DNA of 64,000 nt. Source: Oscillospiraceae bacterium. GTDB lineage: Bacteria; Bacillota; Clostridia; Oscillospirales; Ruminococcaceae. Positions 27,711-33,855 of this stretch are shown here, piece after piece; position 1 is the stretch's first letter; each line of letters opens with the position of its first letter. Under the pieces are notes generated by a model that was not told where the DNA came from, did not search any database, and worked only from the letters and a program-made list of their open reading frames with translations. The translations under genes and the position numbers were made by a program. The stretch lies in assembly GCA_021203065.1 (NCBI GenBank), contig JAJQBX010000032.1:496001-560000 (forward strand). The letters run 5' to 3'.

Positions 27711-28601
27711 TTAAAGTTCCACCGGGGTTTCGATGGGAAGATCCAAAAGCTCGGGATGAGCCAAAAGATGTCTTATAATTTTTATAGACTGCGAATAGTA
27801 GTAGCCGTCGGCAATTCTCTCGTCGATAGTGACGCCGAGTTCGATTCCGTTTCTGACTTCGACAGTGCCATCAGGATTAGCGAAAACCGTGGGCTTCTTC
27901 TCGCCGATAACCAAAAACAGTGAATTTGTTCCCCATTCAGCAAGATGATGATAGGATGCATGGAGCTTGATGCTTCCAAGGTTCGTGATGAAACAGCTTG
28001 AATAATAGGGGTCGCCGTTCATTAAGACTGTCGGATAGCAACCGTGATATTCCATCCAGTTGAGTGCGGCAATGACTATCTTGAAAATAAATCTCGGGAG
28101 CTTCTGGAGGGTGTCCATGATGTCTCCGATTTCGTTATTCTTGCCCTCGGTTCTTATATGGGTGACGAACTTCTGGATTTCGTCGTGGACATAATCGACA
28201 GGGATGGTCCCCTCTCTCTGGAACTTGACGGTTGCAAGTGCTTCTCCGCCGTCGTCAGCGAACTTCTTCTTTGCGGTGAACGAAATGCTGACGTCCTTCT
28301 TCTCCCAGAGCCGATGCCCTGAGAAGAAATAGTTGAGCTTCGGGCGCAAAACTATTGTCTTTGCGATAGCCGCAGTTATGACGTGGAAGAAGGTGTATTT
28401 GAACTCAATCCCCTCATAATTCTTCTTTGCAAGATATTCCTCAATCGGGGTAATATCGATGGTTTCGTTCAGAACAGCCTCGTTTGCGGTTCTTCCGGGG
28501 ATATTATAAGGCATGATGAAATGAATCGAATCGACATCCCTTACAAGCCAAGCGTCCTTTCGGTCTCCCCTGCGCTTTTTTTCTTTTTTGACTTCTGCCA
28601 C
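27711..28601 (-). CDS. CoA-dependent acyltransferase-fold protein (E2/CAT-like) lacking the catalytic His
   Basis: A 296-residue protein resembling the catalytic domain of 2-oxoacid dehydrogenase E2 subunits and chloramphenicol acetyltransferase, without lipoyl or peripheral-subunit domains. Recognisable blocks are FFHVITAAIAKTIVLRPKLNYF, VSISFTAKK, FITNLGSIKLHASYHH and TIDERIADGYYYSQ. In active E2 and CAT the last block is DHRxxDG with catalytic His; here it reads DERIADG, with Glu261 in place of His. The protein may thus be non-catalytic, or use other chemistry. The start is GTG with AAAGGG upstream. It is the first gene of a two-gene operon with the acyl-CoA ligase. Confidence 0.8.
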   Translation of the reverse strand: MAEVKKEKKRRGDRKDAWLVRDVDSIHFIMPYNIPGRTANEAVLNETIDITPIEEYLAKKNYEGIEFKYTFFHVITAAIAKTIVLRPKLNYFFSGHRLWEKKDVSISFTAKKKFADDGGEALATVKFQREGTIPVDYVHDEIQKFVTHIRTEGKNNEIGDIMDTLQKLPRFIFKIVIAALNWMEYHGCYPTVLMNGDPYYSSCFITNLGSIKLHASYHHLAEWGTNSLFLVIGEKKPTVFANPDGTVEVRNGIELGVTIDERIADGYYYSQSIKIIRHLLAHPELLDLPIETPVEL

Positions 28602-28628
28602 GGCACACAGCCCTTTCTATTTGTTTTC

Positions 28629-28653
28629 TGTGAGAACACAATGTGAACACACA
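28629..28653. promoter_or_regulatory. Tandem TGTG-CACA operator-like repeats downstream of the promoter
   Basis: Two adjacent short hyphenated palindromes, TGTGAGAACACA (28629-28640) and TGTGAACACA (28642-28651). They cover the likely early transcribed region of the acyltransferase/ligase operon, where a repressor would block transcription. Confidence 0.5.
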
Positions 28654-28661
28654 ACGTATAA

Positions 28662-28690
28662 AGTATACTACATTTTTTAAGCCGTGTCAA
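28662..28690 (-). promoter_or_regulatory. Promoter of the acyltransferase-fold/acyl-CoA ligase operon
   Basis: Minus strand TTGACA (28685-28690), 17-bp spacer, TATACT (28662-28667). Confidence 0.8.
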
Positions 28691-28740
28691 CGAAAATTGT
28701 CGGGTTGTCGGACGATTAATCGAAATTTAAGGCAAGTAAA

Positions 28741-28767
28741 ATCCCCGCAAGATTTCCGTGCGGGGAT
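28741..28767 (-). terminator. Terminator of cassette A
   Basis: Perfect 9-bp stem ATCCCCGCA / TGCGGGGAT with TTTTAC after it on the minus strand, directly downstream of the Myb-like gene. Confidence 0.75.
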
Positions 28768-28778
28768 CTGACATATAA

Positions 28779-29033
28779 TTATTCGCCTTTTTCAGCCTCC
28801 GCATTTTTCAGCCGTCGGCGTTTTTCTTGGATGCCTTTCAACGACCTGCCTATCTTCTCCGACAATTCGCTGTCAGGGATGGAGTGCTCCATAACAAGCC
28901 GTTCTTCCTCCTCTGTCCAAGCATGCCTCGGATATAGGTTAGCAGTCTTGCCGTAATACCTCTTGTGCGACATGCGCTTCTGACGGCGGTAATTCTCGGC
29001 TTTTACTTCTGGTGGTAGTTTTTTACGTCCCAT
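28779..29033 (-). CDS. Small Myb/SANT-like DNA-binding protein, cassette A
   Basis: An 84-residue basic protein. After a Lys/Arg-rich N-terminus it carries WTEEEERLVMEHSIPDSELSEKIGRSLKGIQEKRRRL. This has the spacing of a Myb/SANT-like three-helix domain, the last helix being the likely DNA reader. The start is ATG 29033 with AAAGGA upstream. The frame stays open further upstream to 29171, but the second copy (47670-47930) begins exactly at this Met, and similarity to a possible upstream extension is not needed. It is the last gene of cassette A. It may regulate the cassette or another locus; the function is unknown. Confidence 0.7.
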   Translation of the reverse strand: MGRKKLPPEVKAENYRRQKRMSHKRYYGKTANLYPRHAWTEEEERLVMEHSIPDSELSEKIGRSLKGIQEKRRRLKNAEAEKGE

Positions 29034-29170
29034 TTTATTTCCTTTAAGTACAACGAAACAGCGGTGGGTCGTCTTTGCCATACGTATCAGTGACACGTTG
29101 TGGAAGGGAGGCTCAGACTGAGCCACCGCCGGGTCGTTCTGGGTTATGCCGCCATGCGGCGATTCTGTCA
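29034..29170 (-). other. Conserved structured spacer between lipoprotein and Myb-like gene, cassette A
   Basis: This 137-bp spacer is closely matched by 47931-48067 in cassette B. On the minus strand it can form GCCGC-ATG-GCGGC, GGCTCAG-TC-TGAGCC and a GCGGTGG / CCACCGC pairing around it. No reading frame of note is supported. It may be an untranslated structured RNA segment. Confidence 0.45.
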
Positions 29171-29791
29171 TTATGTAATCGGAACTGCCGGCAGCTCATA
29201 GCTTCCATCCGCATTCTGTGTTGGAGAGTCGGAGCTCGAAGAGCTTCCGCTGTCAGAACTGCTCCCTGACGAACTGCTGTCTGTGCTATCCGTATTAGTG
29301 TCGATTTCCGTCTCAATCCACACATACGACGTGGTGATACTCGGATAGTAGTAATAGTAACTCGTAGTAGTACTGCTTGCGCTTGCAGTAGCCGCCGTAG
29401 TCACCGCCGCTTCTTCTTCCTCATCGAGCACTACCTCGTCCTCTTCGTCCAGAATCACAACATCTTCCTCATCGGCAGTAGTTGTCGTGACGGTAGTATT
29501 CGCCTTTGTGGTTGTCGTCGTAGCCGTGGTTGTAGCTTTCGTTGTAGTCGTCGCCTCAGTTGTAGTCGTCGCAACTGTAGTCGTCTCAACCGTCGTAACC
29601 TCCGTAGTTGCCGGCGCAGTAGTTGTGACCGGCTCTGTAGTGGTTTCCGGTACTGTGGTAACCTCCGCTGTAGTCGTCGTAGCTTCGGTGGTCGTTGTTG
29701 CTGGCTCGGAAACTTCAACATTCTCTACATTTGAGCAACCGCAAAGCAAAACCGCCGCCATAAGTGCCGCTGTAATTATTTTAGTTTTCAT
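29171..29791 (-). CDS. Thr-rich, mucin-like lipoprotein, cassette A
   Basis: A 206-residue surface lipoprotein. The signal ends in LLCGC (Cys19). Residues about 30-110 are almost only Thr with Ala, Val, Glu and Pro, a mucin-like extended stalk that could be glycosylated. Then come an acidic block (DEEDVVILDEEDE), a Tyr run (YYYYY), a short ETEIDTNTDST segment, a Ser/Asp-rich stretch and the end GSYELPAVPIT. No enzyme motif is present. The cassette B copy (48068-48688) has the same length and is nearly identical outside the signal. A terminator-like hairpin precedes it, so it may be expressed at a lower level than the upstream genes. Confidence 0.8.
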   Translation of the reverse strand: MKTKIITAALMAAVLLCGCSNVENVEVSEPATTTTEATTTTAEVTTVPETTTEPVTTTAPATTEVTTVETTTVATTTTEATTTTKATTTATTTTTKANTTVTTTTADEEDVVILDEEDEVVLDEEEEAAVTTAATASASSTTTSYYYYYPSITTSYVWIETEIDTNTDSTDSSSSGSSSDSGSSSSSDSPTQNADGSYELPAVPIT

Positions 29792-29810
29792 GCTTGTCCC
29801 CCTATAAAAG

Positions 29811-29834
29811 CCGGGCGAGCTTGTGCCCGCCCGG
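29811..29834 (-). terminator. Intercistronic attenuator-like hairpin, cassette A
   Basis: Minus-strand stem CCGGGCGGGC / GCTCGCCCGG with a 4-nt loop, followed by CTTTTAT just before the lipoprotein ribosome site. It is identical in cassette B, suggesting partial termination between peptide and lipoprotein genes. Confidence 0.6.
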
Positions 29835-29844
29835 GATGGGATTT

Positions 29845-29967
29845 TTAATCAAATTCTTCCAAAGGTGTTTCAGGTTCGTCATCACCGGAAGCGGCGACAA
29901 CCATGTTGAAAGCATCTTTCTCCTCAAAGGAGATAATTACCATTTTATATTCCTCATAGTTCTTCAT
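29845..29967 (-). CDS. 40-residue acidic micro-peptide, cassette A
   Basis: A short gene with ATG preceded by GAGAGGAG at 8 nt and 14 bp downstream of the surface-protein stop. The peptide begins MKNYEEYKMVIISFEEKDAF and ends in PLEEFD. It is acidic at its C-terminus and has no signal sequence. The same position in cassette B encodes a 42-residue peptide beginning MKDYISHELELVIFSDCDTF. Length, start context, position and the MK-D/N-Y...LV-I-F/S pattern are shared although the sequence has diverged, which supports real translation. The function is unknown. A leader-type or secreted peptide precursor is conceivable. Confidence 0.65.
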   Translation of the reverse strand: MKNYEEYKMVIISFEEKDAFNMVVAASGDDEPETPLEEFD

Positions 29968-29981
29968 TTCAAAATCTCCTC

Positions 29982-32204
29982 TCATAAGTTATCCAGATAA
30001 GCCTCAGCCGCACGGTTATAGTTGTACATAGCCTTGACCAGATTCTGAAGATTCTCGTCAGAACTACTATCAGACAAAACGCTATATACATAACTCAAAA
30101 CGCTGAATTTCAAAGTGTACACAGCCTCATCATCTTCATAGATAGTCAGATTAACCGGCGAATCCCAGTTCTGAACAAGGATCGTTCCTGAAGACGCTGA
30201 AGTTACACCAGTGCCTGCATCAGTGCCATTAACCGTTACTGTATAACCGGTCTTTGAGGTTGAAATTGTGAATTTAATTTCGCAAGACTCGGTTGTACTG
30301 ATTGCGATGGAAGCATTAACTGTATAATCGTCTGAATCGAGTGTTATGTTGTAAACGTAGCTACTCACATCATCAGCAGTCACACTTGTTACAGCCGTTG
30401 TGGACAAGCCATTATTGGCAAGAGAATCAGTATTCTGATTGACATAAGTCTGCCCATATCCACCATAGTTGAGAAGTGCCAAGAGGAGATCATTCAGATA
30501 AGTTGATGTCGTTGATTTAGCACTTATGCTGTTATAGTACGACCTGATAGAGCCGCCGCCATATGTTCCTACAAGTTCATCACTTCCGTTGTACAGATTT
30601 ATGCTGACATTCTCAGCCATCTGATAGAAGTAAACCCTGCACGTTGCGACATAGTATGTATTTCCACCAGAAACTTTCGCCGTAAGAGTAGTCGATTCGC
30701 TATCTTCTTCGCCGTCAATGACAAACTTGACATAATATCCGGTTGCCGAAGTGTTACTGGTTTCGCTGAAATCGAAGTAATAGTTTATGCCAATCTGAGT
30801 GCCAAGACTAAGCGAACGACCGTAGAGGGTAGGAATAACGTCAGTCGAAGTCTTTGCGGCAATCAGTGCATACGACGATCCTGTAAGGGTATTGGTCACA
30901 TCAACAGTCGAAGTCACATTAGAAGTTGCATCAAATCTGCTACCGGATGCATCAGTGTACCAAGAATAGCCAGTAAAGCTCTGTCCCTGTGCGATCATAT
31001 CACTTGCGGCTAACAAAGTTGCAGTTGAACTTGAACCAGCCATAAATATATCTGCACCAGAAGCAGTTGCTGTGTTGCCATAGATAGCCCCGCCGGTCAT
31101 AGTCAAGCTTGCTCCATTATAAAGATACACTCCACCGCCACCATAGCTACTACTTGTTGCAGTATTTCCGGTAATCGTACCACCAGTCATATATACTTCA
31201 GCAGAAGCAGCGTACATACAAATTCCAGCACCGTACGTTGCGGTATTATTAGAAATTGAACCGCCATTCATGTAGAATGTAGAGTTTGCTTTCATGTAAA
31301 CTCCGCCACCAGCAGTACCCGTTGACTTGTTATTAGTGATACTTCCACCATTCATGATGAAAGTAGCATTATTTAAAAGCACCCCACAATATTTAGAACT
31401 TCCACCTACGCTATTGCTTGTAATACTACCGCCATTCATAATAAATGTTGATCTATTACTATTGCCTGATCCTTTTACAAAAACATATCCTTTGTTGCTA
31501 GAGATAGTTCCGCCATTCATAGTAAAGGTAATGCCATCATAAGAGGAATTACCATTTACATAAATAACATAAGTTCCTGTGTTTTCAGAAATAGAGCCGC
31601 CATTCATGGTGAAGCTGGAACCGCCGCAAAGATATACTCCATAATTGCTCTCTGTGATAGTTCCCCCATTCATAATAAAAGTAGCATTGTAGTAAACATA
31701 CACTGCTCCGGTTGTGCTTCCATTAGTGATTTTACCTGTGCCACTTTCACTGCTATCCTCTAAGGTGAGTTTTCCGTTGACAGTAATTACTTTTCCTGCA
31801 TCTGAAACAGTCAGAGTATGACCTGCAAGATCGAGGATAATATCATCATCACTTGCTATCGTAATAGCTCCGGTTACATCCGCTGACAGTTGAATCGTTT
31901 CACCTGTACTTGCACCGGTTATTGCATCCGAAAGCGATTCATAAGAAGTACCAGTGTCTACATTCTTTGCCACATAGTCTGTTTCATCCGCTGTAAGAGA
32001 AATACCTTCTTCCTCTGCAGCAACAGCAATACCAGAATCTATTTCTCCTTTTATTGTAGTCACGCCTACCGTTTGAGACTGCTCTCCGTCTGTTTCATCT
32101 GCTAAAGATGTGGCGTCCACATTCGCATCTGCAATGACCCCCGTCGGCAAAACTGTCATTATCATGAGCACGCTCAGGACAATGCACATAAGCCTTTTTG
32201 CCAT
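29982..32204 (-). CDS. Secreted beta-helix surface protein, cassette A
   Basis: A 740-residue exported protein. It begins with a signal peptide (MAKRLMCIVLSVLMIMTVLP, cleavage near GVIADA). Residues about 100-390 are tandem units of about 25 residues built on FxMNGGxIxxN, a right-handed parallel beta-helix. The C-terminal 340 residues hold LYGRSLSLGTQIGINYYFDF, VATCRVYFYQMAENV, ILVQNWDSPVNLTIY and YVYSVLSD...NLVKAMYNYNRAAEAYL, blocks also present in cassette B. No LPxTG, SLH, dockerin or catalytic motif is seen, so attachment and role are unknown; adhesion or glycan binding is inferred. ATG follows AAGGAGG in a structured leader. It is the first gene of cassette A. Confidence 0.8.
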   Translation of the reverse strand: MAKRLMCIVLSVLMIMTVLPTGVIADANVDATSLADETDGEQSQTVGVTTIKGEIDSGIAVAAEEEGISLTADETDYVAKNVDTGTSYESLSDAITGASTGETIQLSADVTGAITIASDDDIILDLAGHTLTVSDAGKVITVNGKLTLEDSSESGTGKITNGSTTGAVYVYYNATFIMNGGTITESNYGVYLCGGSSFTMNGGSISENTGTYVIYVNGNSSYDGITFTMNGGTISSNKGYVFVKGSGNSNRSTFIMNGGSITSNSVGGSSKYCGVLLNNATFIMNGGSITNNKSTGTAGGGVYMKANSTFYMNGGSISNNTATYGAGICMYAASAEVYMTGGTITGNTATSSSYGGGGVYLYNGASLTMTGGAIYGNTATASGADIFMAGSSSTATLLAASDMIAQGQSFTGYSWYTDASGSRFDATSNVTSTVDVTNTLTGSSYALIAAKTSTDVIPTLYGRSLSLGTQIGINYYFDFSETSNTSATGYYVKFVIDGEEDSESTTLTAKVSGGNTYYVATCRVYFYQMAENVSINLYNGSDELVGTYGGGSIRSYYNSISAKSTTSTYLNDLLLALLNYGGYGQTYVNQNTDSLANNGLSTTAVTSVTADDVSSYVYNITLDSDDYTVNASIAISTTESCEIKFTISTSKTGYTVTVNGTDAGTGVTSASSGTILVQNWDSPVNLTIYEDDEAVYTLKFSVLSYVYSVLSDSSSDENLQNLVKAMYNYNRAAEAYLDNL

Positions 32205-32421
32205 AAAAAATTCCTCCTTAGTTTTGCACTTGGAGGAAAAATTGATATTAAAAATCCTCCGTGCACTTTGTTAAAATAGTGTCGGAGGTTTGGTATGGGT
32301 ACATGGTGCCGACTGGACTGAGTTTTCAGGAAAAAATTCCCTGAAAAATTTATCCACCAGAGGTTGTACCCCCCCGCATAGTTAAAAGTGGTAAAGACTT
32401 GTTTAGCCCTTCCATAACCAC
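32205..32421 (-). promoter_or_regulatory. Structured RNA leader with bistable switch, cassette A
   Basis: About 217 nt of untranslated leader starting at the predicted transcription start. In order on the minus strand: a 5' hairpin GTGGT / ACCAC (32417-32421 with 32388-32392) with conserved GGAAGGGCT in its loop; a G7 tract; and a domain closed by GGGTAC / GTACCC (32366-32371 with 32297-32302). That domain encloses hairpin TTTTCAGG / CCTGAAAA. Next come four alternating segments: CCTCCG (32283-32288), CGGAGGA (32255-32261), TCCTCC (32232-32237) and the ribosome site GGAGGAA (32211-32217). Pairing 2-3 (11 bp with flanks) frees the ribosome site; pairing 1-2 with 3-4 hides it. The last 90 nt are identical in cassette B. 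Confidence 0.7.
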
Positions 32422-32427
32422 GTTCCA

Positions 32428-32456
32428 ATTATATAACATCGTGGGGAGGTTGTCAA
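32428..32456 (-). promoter_or_regulatory. Perfect-consensus promoter of cassette A
   Basis: Minus strand TTGACA (32451-32456), 17-bp spacer, TATAAT (32428-32433). Confidence 0.9.
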
Positions 32457-32494
32457 GCGGTTTTTCGTATTTTTTTAAAAATTTTTCGCACACC

Positions 32495-32523
32495 TTGCAA
32501 TGCCTCCCGAAATCGTTTATAAT
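32495..32523 (+). promoter_or_regulatory. Promoter of the GH27 gene
   Basis: TTGCAA (32495-32500), 17-bp spacer, TATAAT (32518-32523). It diverges from the cassette A promoter with only 38 bp between the two -35 elements. Confidence 0.8.
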
Positions 32524-32555
32524 GGCTCATAGAAAAATTTGCTTGGAGGCATGTT

Positions 32556-33815
32556 ATGATTACTGCTAAATATCCGCCTATGGGGTGGAACAGTTGGGAC
32601 TGCTATGGGGCGGCGGTGGATGAGAAGACCGTTCGGGCTAATGCGGACTATATGGCGAAGAATCTTAAGGAGTTTGGCTGGGAGTATATCGTTGTTGACA
32701 TCGAATGGTATCAGCCGACCGTTAAGACGCACGAATATCTGCCGTTTGCGGAGCTTACGATGGATGAATACGGTCGGCTTATGCCGGCGGAGAACAGGTT
32801 CCCCTCTACAAAGGGCGGAAAGGGCTTTAAGCCGCTGGCGGAGTATGTCCATGGGCTTGGGCTCAAGTTCGGCATACATATTATGAGAGGAATCCCGAGG
32901 CAGGCGGTTTCAGAGAACTGCAAGATTCTCGGAAGCGAGTTCACTGCACGACAGGTGGCGGAATATAACGACGTCTGCGAGTGGAATCCGGATATGTATG
33001 GACTGAACTACGGCTGCAAGGGTGCCGCCGACTACTACAACAGCATTTTCAAGCTCTATGCCGAATGGGGAGTCGATTTTGTCAAGGTCGACGACATCTG
33101 CCGCAATAACGATAACGAGGGCGAAATCGTGCTCATTGCGAATGCTATCAAAAACAGCGGTCGGGAGATGGTGCTGAGCCTCTCCCCCGGTCCTGCAAAG
33201 GTTTCGCAGGCGGAATTTCTCAAAGAGTACGCCAACATGTGGCGGATTACCGACGACTTCTGGGACAAGTGGGAGCTTCTTTACGCAATGTTTGAGCGTG
33301 CTGAGGCTTGGTGTAACCATGCCGGTCCCGGGCACTTCCCCGACTGCGACATGCTGCCGATCGGTCCCATAAATCAGGTCTACTCAAAAGACAACCGCAC
33401 AAACTTCACCCATGACGAGCAGAAGACGATGATGTCGCTATGGTGCATGGTGCGCTCTCCCCTGATGATCGGCGGCGAGATGAACGGGTTTGACGATTTC
33501 ACGCTGTCGCTCGTCACAAACAAGGAGCTCCTTGAGATTGAGAAGCAAAGCTTCTGCGCCCATATGCTCGAGAGAAAGGATGTTGACGGGTGCGAAACAA
33601 TAACATGGTTTGCGCCAAGGGTTGACGGATGTGGGTATTATCTCGCCATGTTCAATGCCGGTGAGAAGCCGGTGGAGATAAGCGTTTCTCTTGAAGAGAT
33701 CGGCATCAGCGCAAGCAAGGCTTATGACATCTGGGATAAGACAACCGCCGATGTCAATGACAGCATTTCGGCAACGGTCAATCCGCATGGAGTTATGCTA
33801 TTCAGACTTTGCTGA
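32556..33815 (+). CDS. GH27 alpha-galactosidase-type glycosidase, cytosolic
   Basis: A 419-residue clan D glycosidase that removes terminal alpha-galactose (or beta-arabinopyranose in some members) from oligosaccharides. PPMGWNSWDCYG opens the barrel. The nucleophile is Asp179 in DFVKVDD and the acid/base Asp is in MWRITDDFWD (233/234). GPGHFPDCDML and SLWCMVRSPLMIGGEM match the family. A small C-terminal beta domain ends the protein. No signal peptide is present, so it acts on imported galactosides. GGAGG precedes ATG 32556. It is monocistronic, divergent from cassette A. Confidence 0.92.
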   Translation: MITAKYPPMGWNSWDCYGAAVDEKTVRANADYMAKNLKEFGWEYIVVDIEWYQPTVKTHEYLPFAELTMDEYGRLMPAENRFPSTKGGKGFKPLAEYVHGLGLKFGIHIMRGIPRQAVSENCKILGSEFTARQVAEYNDVCEWNPDMYGLNYGCKGAADYYNSIFKLYAEWGVDFVKVDDICRNNDNEGEIVLIANAIKNSGREMVLSLSPGPAKVSQAEFLKEYANMWRITDDFWDKWELLYAMFERAEAWCNHAGPGHFPDCDMLPIGPINQVYSKDNRTNFTHDEQKTMMSLWCMVRSPLMIGGEMNGFDDFTLSLVTNKELLEIEKQSFCAHMLERKDVDGCETITWFAPRVDGCGYYLAMFNAGEKPVEISVSLEEIGISASKAYDIWDKTTADVNDSISATVNPHGVMLFRLC

Positions 33816-33819
33816 TAAT

Positions 33820-33849
33820 AAAATCCCGTCCAACTGCTGGGCGGGATTT
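33820..33849. terminator. Bidirectional terminator between GH27 and FtsX-type permease genes
   Basis: Stem AAATCCCG / CGGGATTT extended by CC/GG (33821-33828 with 33842-33849), A and T runs on the flanks. Confidence 0.75.
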
Positions 33850-33855
33850 GTTATG

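Noticed and set aside
28779-29171. N-terminal extension of the Myb-like protein to 130 residues.
   Set aside because: The ribosome site fits Met at 29033, copy B starts at the equivalent Met, and the upstream part lies in the conserved structured spacer.
29487-29807. Long plus-strand frame rich in Val opposite the Thr-rich lipoprotein (also 48270-48704).
   Set aside because: It is the antisense reading of Thr codon repeats, with no ribosome site; low-complexity composition explains it.
31083-31700. Tandem repeats in the surface gene as a CRISPR array.
   Set aside because: The repeats are in frame, protein-coding (NGGxI units), and vary by codon; no constant spacer size and no cas genes.
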